64,000 nt of DNA, taken from a virus. The notes beneath the pieces were generated by a model. It was given only the letters and a program-made list of their open reading frames with translations, was not told the origin of the DNA and did no database searches. Where the stretch lies: positions 1 to 64,000 of the IMG/VR virus record IMGVR_UViG_3300006841_000093; one strand, written 5' to 3'. The translations under genes were made by a program, and so were the position numbers. This document shows positions 42,514-51,238 of the stretch, piece after piece; within the stretch, counting starts at the first letter, position 1, and each line of letters starts with the position of its first letter.

Positions 42514-42648
42514 ATGAATCCGTTTAAACCAAATACTAGTAGAGTTGATAAACTAGAAAACCAAATAATAAATCTCAGAGAACGGGTAGCAACGTTGGAA
42601 AGAGATTTACATTTTTTTATGAGACATTATGAAAAAAGCAACGATTGA
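42514..42648 (+). CDS. Small coiled-coil protein
   Basis: 44 residues from ATG 42514 after AAAGAGA. Heptad-like LENQIINLRERVATLERDL suggests a short coiled coil, perhaps oligomeric. Overlaps the next gene by 20 bases. Function unknown. Confidence 0.5.
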   Translation: MNPFKPNTSRVDKLENQIINLRERVATLERDLHFFMRHYEKSND

Positions 42649-42811
42649 AATTTTACATGAAGGTGAAACTATTTTTGGTTCTCCTACAAATGGTCCATAT
42701 TTTGTACAGGAATATGAAAACGGAGAAGTGATGGGCGCCAGTTTCCACAAGTATCTTCACGATGCAGTATCTCATGTAAAGAAATATCAGGAGATGGATT
42801 ATGAAGATTAA
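42629..42811 (+). CDS. Small hypothetical protein
   Basis: 60 residues, mixed alpha/beta (ATIEILHEGETIFGSP..., DAVSHVKKYQEMD). Overlaps both neighbours; same transcript. No family recognised. Confidence 0.5.
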   Translation: MKKATIEILHEGETIFGSPTNGPYFVQEYENGEVMGASFHKYLHDAVSHVKKYQEMDYED

Positions 42812-43136
42812 TGAATTTATACAGAAGTACAGAACAGTTAAAAAAATTATTCCAGGCATGACTAGTAGTTATTGTCCTTATGTGATTTGTAAAGATGGAT
42901 TTAAAATGTCTGTTCAAGCAGGACAATCTAATTATAGTGAACCGAAAGAGGTGGCAGATCATTACGAAGAAGCTGAAGTTGGTTATCCATCTAAAGAAGA
43001 ACATTTACTTGCAAGGTATGCAGAAGACGGCGAAAATCTTTGTGATACTGTATATGGTTATGTTCCGTGTTCAGTCATTGATAAAGTGATTGAAAAACAT
43101 GGTGGAATAGATGAGTCTAAAATTAAAAGTATATAA
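42801..43136 (+). CDS. Hypothetical protein
   Basis: 111 residues. Cys pairs in SSYCPYVICKDGFKMSVQAGQSNYSEP (about 23-49) and a typical GYPSKEEHLLARYAED stretch (about 61-76), frequent in uncharacterised phage proteins of this size. GGAG precedes the ATG within the preceding gene. Function unknown. Confidence 0.6.
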   Translation: MKINEFIQKYRTVKKIIPGMTSSYCPYVICKDGFKMSVQAGQSNYSEPKEVADHYEEAEVGYPSKEEHLLARYAEDGENLCDTVYGYVPCSVIDKVIEKHGGIDESKIKSI

Positions 43137-43139
43137 ATA
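43132..43139 (+). promoter_or_regulatory. Late promoter for the glycosyltransferase-like gene
   Basis: Exact TATAAATA overlapping the previous stop codon, 42 bases before the next start. Confidence 0.65.
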
Positions 43140-43180
43140 TTTTAGTGATATTGATTATTAATTTATAATAGGAAAGTGAA

Positions 43181-44128
43181 ATGAAAATTTCTATTGATAT
43201 AAATGAATTAAGAGAAAAGAAAATATTTGTAGGTACACCGATGTATGGTGGAATGTGTACGGGAATGTACACTAAAGCATCAGCTGATTTAGCAACCACT
43301 GCTACAAAATATGGTATGGACATAAAGTTCTTTTATCTCTTTAATGAAAGTTTAATTACAAGAGCAAGAAATTATCTAGTCGATGAATTTTTGCGTTCCC
43401 CATATACCCACCTGATGTTCATTGATTCGGACATTAATTTTAATCCACAAGATGTATTAGCACTCGCTTCATTGTGTAATGAGGACAAACCTATTATTGG
43501 TGGTCCGTACCCAAAGAAATGTATTGCATGGGAAAAAGTTCGAAACGCAGTTGATGCAGGACTTGCAGATGAAAATCCCAATGAGTTAGAAAAATATACT
43601 GGTGATTTTGTATTTAATCCAACAGCAGGAACAACTCAAATTAAAATCGATGAACCTACAGAAGTATTAGAAGTTGGTACTGGATTTGTAATGATTAGGC
43701 GAGAAGTGTTTGAAAAATTTAGAGAAGAATATCCTCAATTTTCATATAAGCCAGATCATAACCGCTCAGAACATTTTGATGGTTCACGTTATATACACGC
43801 CTTTTTTGATACTGTCATTGATAATGATACTTATGCAGGAAAAGGTTCAGGAGGTTCAGATCGTTATTTGTCTGAAGATTATATGTTTTGTCAATGGTCT
43901 AGAAAGATTGGTTTTACAACTTGGTTGTGCCCCTGGATGGAAGTAAATCATGTAGGTACTTATGTGTTTAATGGAACATTAAAAGAATTAGGTAAGTTAG
44001 AATATGCTTCACATGGTGTAGATATTACAACTAGACCTCAACAAGAAGAACGAAAGAAAAATAGAGCAGAAAGGAGGGCTGAAGCAAAGAAAGGAAAGAA
44101 GAAAAAAATAACGCAACCTCATGGTTGA
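43181..44128 (+). CDS. GT-A glycosyltransferase-like protein
   Basis: 315 residues. IFVGTPMYGGMCTGMY at the start, LITRARNYLVDEFL (about 52-65) and HLMFIDSDINFNP (about 72-84) with a DxD metal motif are typical of a GT-A family common in T4-like phages. A catalytic-type EDYMFCQWSRKIGF follows near 233-246. The C-terminal 30 residues are Lys/Arg-rich. Late promoter implies action on virion or host surface late in infection; target unknown. AGGAAAG is the ribosome site. Confidence 0.75.
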   Translation: MKISIDINELREKKIFVGTPMYGGMCTGMYTKASADLATTATKYGMDIKFFYLFNESLITRARNYLVDEFLRSPYTHLMFIDSDINFNPQDVLALASLCNEDKPIIGGPYPKKCIAWEKVRNAVDAGLADENPNELEKYTGDFVFNPTAGTTQIKIDEPTEVLEVGTGFVMIRREVFEKFREEYPQFSYKPDHNRSEHFDGSRYIHAFFDTVIDNDTYAGKGSGGSDRYLSEDYMFCQWSRKIGFTTWLCPWMEVNHVGTYVFNGTLKELGKLEYASHGVDITTRPQQEERKKNRAERRAEAKKGKKKKITQPHG

Positions 44129-44152
44129 CAAATCAAAAATATATGTTATAAT
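44125..44152 (+). promoter_or_regulatory. Host-type promoter of the clamp operon
   Basis: TTGACA 44125-44130, 16-base spacer, TATAAT 44147-44152, 40 bases before gp45. Confidence 0.85.
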
Positions 44153-44191
44153 AAGAGAATATACAGTTAATAAATCAACATACGGAGTTAT

Positions 44192-44851
44192 ATGAAACTT
44201 ACAGCAGAAACAGTCGCGATACTTAAAAATTACGCAGCAATAAATCAAAACATACAGTTTAAGGAAGGTAAGACATTATCAACCATTTCCCCCCAAAAAA
44301 ATATTTTATCAAGTGCAGAAATTAGTGAAGAGATTTCACAAACATTTGCTATCTATGATCTTAATAGATTATTAGCGGCAATGAGTGCTTATGATAAAAT
44401 TCCAGAATTAATACTTGAAGAGAATCGATTGTTAATTAATGGTCAAACAAAATATACTTATGGTGATCCGGCCATGTTAGTATTACCTCCAGAGAAAAAA
44501 CTTGATTTTCCGGAGCCGGAGATACAATTTAAAATGCCAAAAGATAAGTATGATATGTGTTTGAAAATGGCATCGATTTTACAAGTTCCAGAATTAGTTG
44601 TACAAGGAGATGGAAGTAAAATATTTTTAGTTGCAACTGATACTAATAATTCTTCAGCAGATCAACATCCAGAAGAAGTTGGAACTACAGATAAACAATT
44701 TCAGATGGTTTTCAAGATTGAAAATATGAAACTTTTAAGTGGAAATTATGAAGTTGGAATCTCTTCTAAAGGTATTTCACATTTTTCACATGAACATTCT
44801 AAATTACAATATTGGATAGCAACAGAACAAAATTCAACGTTTAATGGATAA
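44192..44851 (+). CDS. 45: Sliding clamp (gp45)
   Basis: 219 residues (T4 gp45 has 228). Trimeric processivity clamp of the replisome and, in T4, co-activator of late transcription with gp55. The start KLTAETVAILKNYAAINQNIQFKEG and IYDLNRLLAAMSAYDKIPELILEENRLLI (about 52-82) are characteristic. CGGAG precedes the ATG. Two bases before gp44. Confidence 0.93.
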   Translation: MKLTAETVAILKNYAAINQNIQFKEGKTLSTISPQKNILSSAEISEEISQTFAIYDLNRLLAAMSAYDKIPELILEENRLLINGQTKYTYGDPAMLVLPPEKKLDFPEPEIQFKMPKDKYDMCLKMASILQVPELVVQGDGSKIFLVATDTNNSSADQHPEEVGTTDKQFQMVFKIENMKLLSGNYEVGISSKGISHFSHEHSKLQYWIATEQNSTFNG

Positions 44852-44853
44852 AC

Positions 44854-45792
44854 ATGGAAAACTTTTTATGGGTCGAAGAATTCCGTCCTAAGACTGTAGC
44901 GGATTGTATTCTTATAGAACCAACTAAAGAAGTCTTTCAAGGTTTCGTTGATGATGGTAAAATTCCTAATTTACTTTTATCTGGCGGAGCGGGAGTAGGT
45001 AAAACTACTGTTGCTCGTGCTATGTGTGATGAAATTGGTGTAGACCATTTAATGATCAACGGATCTAATGAGGGAAGAAATATAGATACAGTAAGAACTA
45101 CTTTACAACAATACTGTAGTTCAGTTTCCATGTCAGGTGGAAGAAAAGTAGTAATAGTCGATGAGGCAGATTATATGAATGCTGATTCGGTACAACCTGC
45201 ATTAAGGGGGTTCATTGAAAAATTTAGTGCCAATGTTAGTTTTATCTTTACTTGTAATTTCCGTAATCGGATTATTGATCCTATCCATAGTCGTTGCTCT
45301 GTAGTAGAATTTATTACTCCAAGATCAGAGAAACCAAAACTCGCTCAAGAGTGTTTAGTTAGGGTTAAAGAAATTCTAACACAAAAAGGAATTAAGTTTG
45401 AAGAAAAAGTACTTGCAGAATTAGTTTTGAAACATTTTCCAGATATGAGGAGAGTGATAAATGAACTTCAAAGATATGCAGCGGGTGGAATTATTGATGC
45501 CGGTATCTTAGCACAGATTGGTGAAATCAATCTTCTTGAACTGATGAAGGCGTTGAAGGAAAAACATTTTTCAGAAGTTCGTAAATGGGTTACACAAAAT
45601 ATCGATAATGATCCAGTAAAGATTTTTAGAAAGATTTATGATGGTGTACATGAACATCTCAAAGATACTTCAATTCCACAAGCTGTTCTTGTTATTGCAG
45701 AATATCAATATAAATCTGCGTTTGTTGCAGATCAAGAAATTAACTTAGTTGCCTGTCTCACAGAGATGATGGTTGATTGCGAGTTTAAATGA
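44854..45792 (+). CDS. 44: Clamp loader large subunit (gp44)
   Basis: 312 residues (T4 gp44 has 319). AAA ATPase that opens gp45. LWVEEFRPKTVADCIL at the start, Walker A SGGAGVGKTTVA (about 43-54), Walker B VVIVDEADYMN (about 98-108), and the SRC finger HSRCSVVEF (about 148-156). Its partner gp62 is not next but at 56451, an unusual separation. Overlaps the following methyltransferase by four bases. Confidence 0.95.
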   Translation: MENFLWVEEFRPKTVADCILIEPTKEVFQGFVDDGKIPNLLLSGGAGVGKTTVARAMCDEIGVDHLMINGSNEGRNIDTVRTTLQQYCSSVSMSGGRKVVIVDEADYMNADSVQPALRGFIEKFSANVSFIFTCNFRNRIIDPIHSRCSVVEFITPRSEKPKLAQECLVRVKEILTQKGIKFEEKVLAELVLKHFPDMRRVINELQRYAAGGIIDAGILAQIGEINLLELMKALKEKHFSEVRKWVTQNIDNDPVKIFRKIYDGVHEHLKDTSIPQAVLVIAEYQYKSAFVADQEINLVACLTEMMVDCEFK

Positions 45793-47237
45793 ACGAAGAA
45801 CTATTAAAAATATATGAAGATAATACAAATGAATATGGATTGCCGGTATTCGATTTATTTACTTGGCAAAATATAAATACAAAATATATTGATCCTGATA
45901 CTTCTTTGCCTATGTCTAAACGGGCTAAAGTCATGATCGATACTATGATACATTTCTTTGAAAAACACAAACCTAAATTTCCATTTAGAGATTTTGATGA
46001 GCACGATGTTAGACAAAACTTTTATACTTTATGTAATCTCAATCTAAAAGATAATATCTTCCCTAAAGAAAAATGTAAAACTGTACATGAAAAATACGAT
46101 GACTATGTAGGAAATTTTCCAGAATGGGGAATGGGTATTTTAAATTTTAGTTCAAATTATAATAATATTTCAGATATGTTCATGAATCGTGAACGAATGA
46201 AATGTAGTTATGATCGTTCACCTAGCCCAATTACTATGTGGAATGATCAAACAGATTTAAAACAAATTCTTTCTCCAATATGGAGACTTCATCCTGATTG
46301 TGGAATGCCACTCAAGAATAATTTATATATTGAGGGTGTTAGAGTCGGAGCATATTTTGCTACTCAGTTTAAACCTTCAGTAGCAAAAGCCTTTTATGAT
46401 TTTACTAAGTCTAAAAAAGTTCTTGACACAAGTTCAGGATGGGGTGATCGAATGGCAGGATTCTTTGCATCAAATGCCGAAGAATATTATGGTATGGACC
46501 CGAATGGTGATCTACATCAAAACTATCACTCAATGGCCGTACAATATAATAATTGGTTAGGTGCAGAGAATCCCCAAACTACAACTGGAGATAATTGGTT
46601 TCAAGTTGAAGGTAAAAAGAAAGTAAAAATTTATAGATCACCGGCAGAGGATTTGCCGTGGGATGAAATTCCAGATGATATTGATATCATGTTTAGTTCA
46701 CCTCCGTATTTTGCTACTGAAAAATATGCAGAAGGAAGCAAGTTCGAAAATGATCAATCATGGAGTCGTTATAATTCTTATGAAGCATGGAGAGATGGGT
46801 TTTATCTTCCAGTAATGAAAAAAGCATTTGAGAAATTATCTCCCGGTGGATGGTTAATGGTGAATATCATGGACCCAAAAGTTAAAGGTAAAAGACATAA
46901 ATCTTGTGATGATTTGGTAAATGATCTTAAAGAATATTTTGTAGGTCAAATTGGAATGAGAATTATGGCTAGACCTAAAAGTATTAAATCTTTTGAGGGA
47001 GATACCCATGAAGAAAGAAAAGCAAAATATGATGAATGGCAAGCAAAATGGTTTATTGAATCAGTTTGGTGTTTTAGAAAGCCTGATCCTAGTAATAATA
47101 ATGTTGATATCTTTGCTCCTTATAAAGATTCTACTTTGGATGGCATGGGGCCAATCGTTGTTCAACAACCTATTAAAAAGAAAAAGTTATCAGAAGCAAC
47201 AACTGAGAAATCTTCATTAGAGGGGTTTTTTGATTAA
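45789..47237 (+). CDS. SPPYF-type methyltransferase, copy B
   Basis: 482 residues, the longest of the three. VLDTSSGWGDRMAGFFASN (about 214-232), MDPNGD acid motif and catalytic FSSPPYFATEKYAEG (about 300-314) match copies at 36531 and 49107. The shared core also contains a conserved APAED/SPAED before motif IV. N-terminal about 200 residues (with a SPSPITMW region) and a 60-residue Lys-rich tail are specific. First of the accessory genes that separate gp44 from gp62. DNA-base target inferred. Confidence 0.75.
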   Translation: MNEELLKIYEDNTNEYGLPVFDLFTWQNINTKYIDPDTSLPMSKRAKVMIDTMIHFFEKHKPKFPFRDFDEHDVRQNFYTLCNLNLKDNIFPKEKCKTVHEKYDDYVGNFPEWGMGILNFSSNYNNISDMFMNRERMKCSYDRSPSPITMWNDQTDLKQILSPIWRLHPDCGMPLKNNLYIEGVRVGAYFATQFKPSVAKAFYDFTKSKKVLDTSSGWGDRMAGFFASNAEEYYGMDPNGDLHQNYHSMAVQYNNWLGAENPQTTTGDNWFQVEGKKKVKIYRSPAEDLPWDEIPDDIDIMFSSPPYFATEKYAEGSKFENDQSWSRYNSYEAWRDGFYLPVMKKAFEKLSPGGWLMVNIMDPKVKGKRHKSCDDLVNDLKEYFVGQIGMRIMARPKSIKSFEGDTHEERKAKYDEWQAKWFIESVWCFRKPDPSNNNVDIFAPYKDSTLDGMGPIVVQQPIKKKKLSEATTEKSSLEGFFD

Positions 47238-48036
47238 TGAAATCACACCATTAGAACAGTATAAAATAAAAGATAAAACTGTTCATGTAAAACGTGATGA
47301 TCTCATGGGAGATGGAGTTGAACATCCACCGTGGGGTAAACTGACTGCTCTACGTAAGGTGTTAGAGACTATTAATCCTCAAAAACCATTAATACATCTT
47401 TCTGTTTATGGGTCTTGGTCTGGATGGGCACTCTCTGAAGTGTCAAAAGAATTAGATTATGAATTTATTATGGCCTATCCTGACTCTAAGAAATTCCCAA
47501 AACATATTTTAGACAAATCAGAAAATGTTCTTCCTATTAAACCTAATATGATGAACGTGATGTATAATAAAGTGGGACAGATAGCAAGAGAAAAAGATTA
47601 CATTAGATTACCATATGCGTTTGATCATCTAGAGTATATTAAAACACAAAAAGCTAGACTATACGAAGTTAAACAAGAATTAGAGTTTGATCATTTAGTA
47701 GTTTCTTCTGGATCGGGAGTTACTTGTCTTGGAATGGTGATGGAACATGAACCGTGGCCACAATTATTTGATACAGGAAATACAAGAACTTTTCATACTG
47801 TATGTGTATCAAGTGAAGGAACTATTAAAAAGAAATTTAAAAAATATGGTATCGAACCAACAGAACAAGTTGAAATAGTCAAGAGTAAATTTGCATTTGA
47901 TGATATGATGGATTCGTATGAAACTCCATTTCCTTGTAATGAATTTTGGGATAAGAAGGCTTGGTATTGGTTAGAACAAAACATTGACAAATTTAAAGGT
48001 GAAATTTTATTTTGGAATCTGGGAGGTAACTGGTGA
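47230..48036 (+). CDS. PLP-dependent enzyme-like protein (ACC deaminase fold)
   Basis: 268 residues, starting with TTG 47230 inside the methyltransferase gene; no in-frame ATG fits. KRDDLMGDGVEHPPWGKLTALRKVLE (21-46) resembles the PLP-lysine region of fold-type II enzymes of the D-cysteine desulfhydrase/ACC deaminase group, with K37 as candidate Schiff-base lysine, and LVVSSGSGVTCLGM (about 157-170) is a phosphate-binding loop. Several family residues are missing, so it could be non-enzymatic. Neighbours suggest a link with base modification. Confidence 0.6.
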   Translation: MINEITPLEQYKIKDKTVHVKRDDLMGDGVEHPPWGKLTALRKVLETINPQKPLIHLSVYGSWSGWALSEVSKELDYEFIMAYPDSKKFPKHILDKSENVLPIKPNMMNVMYNKVGQIAREKDYIRLPYAFDHLEYIKTQKARLYEVKQELEFDHLVVSSGSGVTCLGMVMEHEPWPQLFDTGNTRTFHTVCVSSEGTIKKKFKKYGIEPTEQVEIVKSKFAFDDMMDSYETPFPCNEFWDKKAWYWLEQNIDKFKGEILFWNLGGNW

Positions 48037-48245
48037 AAAAATTAGATGAAGATGTAATTAGAGTTTGTGGATGGGTATGTTCTTTGTTATGTGTATTAAT
48101 AGGATCATATTTTGTTTGGCCACACATTCATGTAGCACTATTAGGAATTGCATTTTTTTACTTTGCAGTGAGAATTTTCAATTTCTCCACTTTTAAAGAA
48201 TACGCAGAAGATCGTAAAAAACTTTTACATAGATTACAGGGGTAA
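48033..48245 (+). CDS. Small two-TM membrane protein
   Basis: 70 residues, GTG start at 48033 overlapping the previous stop, GGGAGG 6 bases upstream. Hydrophobic segments about 10-27 and 33-50, then a basic tail. No family recognised. Confidence 0.6.
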   Translation: MKKLDEDVIRVCGWVCSLLCVLIGSYFVWPHIHVALLGIAFFYFAVRIFNFSTFKEYAEDRKKLLHRLQG

Positions 48246-48247
48246 CT

Positions 48248-49126
48248 GTGAGTAGAGTTGTATTAAAAGACAAAAAAGATATGAATGAAATCCATCAATT
48301 TGGTGATCACTTCAAAACGTGGGATGAAGTTACAGATAATGGAATGGAGTGGGAAGATTATAAAATCATGGGCTCACAAGATGAAATTGAACGTGATCTT
48401 GAAACACAAGTATTGAGTGTTAAGTTTTCCAAGATAGGACAAAAAACATTTGATGCATATCCAAATCTAAAATGGATTCAATGTAGAGCACACGGATCGG
48501 ATAATATCAATTTAGAATTAGCTGAAGCTCGTAGAGTGGGAGTTGTTTGTTTAGATCCAGATACAGAAAATGTTGCAAATTGGATTAACCGATGGAAAAG
48601 GGGTAAACGAATTTTATTATTAGGTGCAGGTAAAATTGGTAAGATGTTAGCTCTTGGTTTAGATCATGAAGTAACAGAAGTGACTTCCCAAACTGATTAT
48701 AATACAATTTATCCATACATGGACACGTTTGATACAATAATCGTTGCTTCATCACCTACATCTCAACCAATCGTAGATCACGCATTGTTAGAAAAATTTA
48801 ATGGAAGTATTATTTCTATATCAAGACCGGCGTGTATAGATAATGAGGCATTACTTGAAGCGGCGAAGGATGGTAGAATAACACATGCTCAAATGGATAT
48901 GTTAGATCCTAAAGGAAGAGAAGAATTAATAGAAACAGGAAAAGTAAAGTATCATAAACACACTGCATGGGAAGCACAAGGACTAAGCCAATATGATATG
49001 AGATATTTTGCTATGGTGTTTCAAGAAATACAATGGTTATTAGTGGATAAACCAACGTATGAACCGCCCATACGAAATAGTAGAATTGTTTTAGAACGAA
49101 AAGGTAATGCATTGTTTGGAGACTAA
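48248..49126 (+). CDS. D-2-hydroxyacid dehydrogenase-like protein
   Basis: 292 residues, GTG start. NAD-binding ILLLGAGKIGKMLALGL (about 121-137), SISRPACIDNEALLEAAKDGRITHAQMDML (about 196-225), corresponding to the family ARG...DxxAL..AL..G..., and a candidate catalytic HKHTAWEAQG (about 238-247). The cofactor loop GAGKIG fits NAD(H). A typical GAG-H-R dyad is partly altered (SRP for ARG). Reduces or oxidises a 2-hydroxyacid if active. Sits between the PLP-like gene and methyltransferase C. Confidence 0.65.
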   Translation: MSRVVLKDKKDMNEIHQFGDHFKTWDEVTDNGMEWEDYKIMGSQDEIERDLETQVLSVKFSKIGQKTFDAYPNLKWIQCRAHGSDNINLELAEARRVGVVCLDPDTENVANWINRWKRGKRILLLGAGKIGKMLALGLDHEVTEVTSQTDYNTIYPYMDTFDTIIVASSPTSQPIVDHALLEKFNGSIISISRPACIDNEALLEAAKDGRITHAQMDMLDPKGREELIETGKVKYHKHTAWEAQGLSQYDMRYFAMVFQEIQWLLVDKPTYEPPIRNSRIVLERKGNALFGD

Positions 49127-50051
49127 CGAATTTCCTTATTATCCTACAGATGATGTTTGGAGGAGAGAAGAATTTTCTAAATTTATTCAGTATCAAGGAA
49201 ACTTATTGGATAATAAAATAATAAAACAGACTATGCATGGTCTAGCACTTTCGTGGTCTTATATGCCACACGCCTTTGATGTTAAATGTGGTAATATGAA
49301 TACACCTTTACAAACTTTTCTTAATGACAAAGAAAAGATCAAAAAGAAGATGGAGCAACTTGGTCATGTTGATTCGCCTTCAGGTTTGAGAAAAGCATTA
49401 AAGGTTATGTCAGGCTCACAAGGAGTTAGTAATTTTAGACCTACTGCGGCTCAAGCAATATATGAAAAGTTTTTACCAAATGGTGGAACTACATGGGATA
49501 TGTCTGGAGGTTATGGTGGAAGATTATTGGGAGCAATAAAAACTCAAATAAATTATATTGCTACTGAACCGGCGAAAGAAACGTTTGATGGATTGACTCA
49601 GATCGCAAAGGATTGGGGTCAACAATCAAACCTTTTTGGAATAAAACAACGTTTAGAAATAGTTCAGAGTGGAAGTGAAGATTATGTTCCAGAGGAAGAT
49701 TCATTAGATTTGTGTTTCACTTCACCGCCCTATTTTGATACAGAAAAATATTCTAATGAAGATACTCAAAGTTATAAAAAGTTTCCAAAGAAAGTAGATT
49801 GGTTAGAAGGTTTTTTACGAAAGACAATTCAAAACTGTCACCGAGGCTTAAAGAAAAATCGTTATTTAATTATCAATATAGCTAATGTTAGCTCATTTGA
49901 TACATTAGAAGATGAAACTGGAAATATAGTTTTGTCTGAAGGATTTGAATACTTAGATACATTTCAACTTTCTCTGTCAAAGATGCCAGGAAAGAATATT
50001 GCAAATGATGTATTCAAATATGAACCCGTATTTCTTTTCAGAAAGAAATGA
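49107..50051 (+). CDS. SPPYF-type methyltransferase, copy C
   Basis: 314 residues, the shortest copy. TTWDMSGGYGGRLLGA (about 128-143) as SAM loop, TEP acidic motif and FTSPPYFDTEKYSNEDTQSYKKF (about 209-231) as motif IV. LRPTAAQAIYEKF-type helix precedes motif I as in the others. It overlaps the dehydrogenase-like gene by 20 bases. Likely DNA methyltransferase fold; specific base unknown. Confidence 0.75.
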   Translation: MHCLETNEFPYYPTDDVWRREEFSKFIQYQGNLLDNKIIKQTMHGLALSWSYMPHAFDVKCGNMNTPLQTFLNDKEKIKKKMEQLGHVDSPSGLRKALKVMSGSQGVSNFRPTAAQAIYEKFLPNGGTTWDMSGGYGGRLLGAIKTQINYIATEPAKETFDGLTQIAKDWGQQSNLFGIKQRLEIVQSGSEDYVPEEDSLDLCFTSPPYFDTEKYSNEDTQSYKKFPKKVDWLEGFLRKTIQNCHRGLKKNRYLIINIANVSSFDTLEDETGNIVLSEGFEYLDTFQLSLSKMPGKNIANDVFKYEPVFLFRKK

Positions 50052-50069
50052 AATTCGGATATAGTACAC

Positions 50070-50131
50070 TTGACAAATTAAAAAGTCATGATATACTATA
50101 TAATAGTAGATAACAATATGGTTTTGTTATC
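50070..50131 (+). promoter_or_regulatory. Promoter and 5' hairpin before the ParB-like gene
   Basis: TTGACA 50070-50075, 16-base spacer, TATACT 50092-50097. Just downstream GATAACAA (50109-50116) pairs with TTGTTATC (50124-50131), putting a stable hairpin near the 5' end of the mRNA. The following 60 bases also contain AGTTG/CAACT complementarity. Confidence 0.7.
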
Positions 50132-50194
50132 AAGTAAGTTGTTATACCTTAAACGTGGTGGACGCAACTCTAAATAACTTTTTTGGAGATAGTA

Positions 50195-51229
50195 ATGGAA
50201 AATTACACAAATGGCAGTAGACTGCTACAAAATAAGACTGTACCTATTACAGTTATAGCTGAAAGATTAAATCTCTCACCTAAAAGAAAATCGTTCAATA
50301 AAAACGATTACCTACCAATAACTTACCTCAAAGCAAGTCAACTTAAAGTAGCCACAGATATTCAGAGAATAGTCATAATCTCGATGATTAAAGGGGCTAA
50401 AGTTTTTAATGGTAAATTAGCAAGACCTTTATATGTCTTTAAAAGACCAAATGGTGATTATGTTGTAACAGATGGACAACATACTGCAATTATTGCAATT
50501 TTGTATACTGAGGAACGTGGTGATGTTATATTGCCTTGTCAAATAGATATACATCCCTCACATTATACCATTGAAGAATGTGAAGCGGCGGAAGCCCAAA
50601 AGTTTAGGGAGTTAAACAGTAAACGTAGACAAGCTGGTAAAGTAGATAGACTTAGGGCAGATATTGCAGAAGGACTTGAAGAGGCCTTACAGACTTTATC
50701 AGACCTAGTAGATATGGGTGTCCATGTTGAAAGACTTGGAAACGAAGATGGGCCTGAAGTTCATGGTTATTCTAAGTTAATGGAGGCACATAAAGCCTAT
50801 GGACTTAAAAGTGTTTGTTTAGCAATCGAACTATATCAAAAACTTCAAAACGATTCCAAATTTAGGAAGTGGAATAATATTGAAAAACCCCTTAATGGTG
50901 GTTTAATTGGTGGACTGGCAGCAGTTTACTATTTTATCAGAGAATATCTTGGAGAAGGTGATAAAAGGTTCGCTCTTGAAACTTTTTTAGATGATTATCT
51001 GGGTAAATTCAAACCAAAAGATTTGTTAGAGGGTACAGCAGGTGTTTCACAAGCTGTTCTTATTGCCCGAAAAATTATTATTAGTTGCAATACCCAAATA
51101 GATCTAGAACATATAACAAAGAAAAATGGTAATGTTCTAGAAGTAAATATTGGAGAAGAACTTTTGTCTCAAGCTGGATTGGGTGATCCTAGTAAAATGA
51201 AAAGGGAATTGACCAACTCCAGAACCTGA
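50195..51229 (+). CDS. ParB-like / DGQHR-domain protein
   Basis: 344 residues from ATG 50195 with GGAG 6 bases upstream (the in-frame TTG at 50183 is rejected). VFKRPNGDYVVTDGQHTAIIAIL (about 80-102) is like the DGQHR motif of ParB/sulfiredoxin-fold proteins, and the EAQKFRELNSKRRQ stretch follows as in phage DGQHR/DUF6551-type proteins. Function unknown; ParB-fold proteins may bind nucleotides or act as nucleases. It has its own promoter. Confidence 0.65.
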   Translation: MENYTNGSRLLQNKTVPITVIAERLNLSPKRKSFNKNDYLPITYLKASQLKVATDIQRIVIISMIKGAKVFNGKLARPLYVFKRPNGDYVVTDGQHTAIIAILYTEERGDVILPCQIDIHPSHYTIEECEAAEAQKFRELNSKRRQAGKVDRLRADIAEGLEEALQTLSDLVDMGVHVERLGNEDGPEVHGYSKLMEAHKAYGLKSVCLAIELYQKLQNDSKFRKWNNIEKPLNGGLIGGLAAVYYFIREYLGEGDKRFALETFLDDYLGKFKPKDLLEGTAGVSQAVLIARKIIISCNTQIDLEHITKKNGNVLEVNIGEELLSQAGLGDPSKMKRELTNSRT

Positions 51230-51238
51230 AAATATTAA

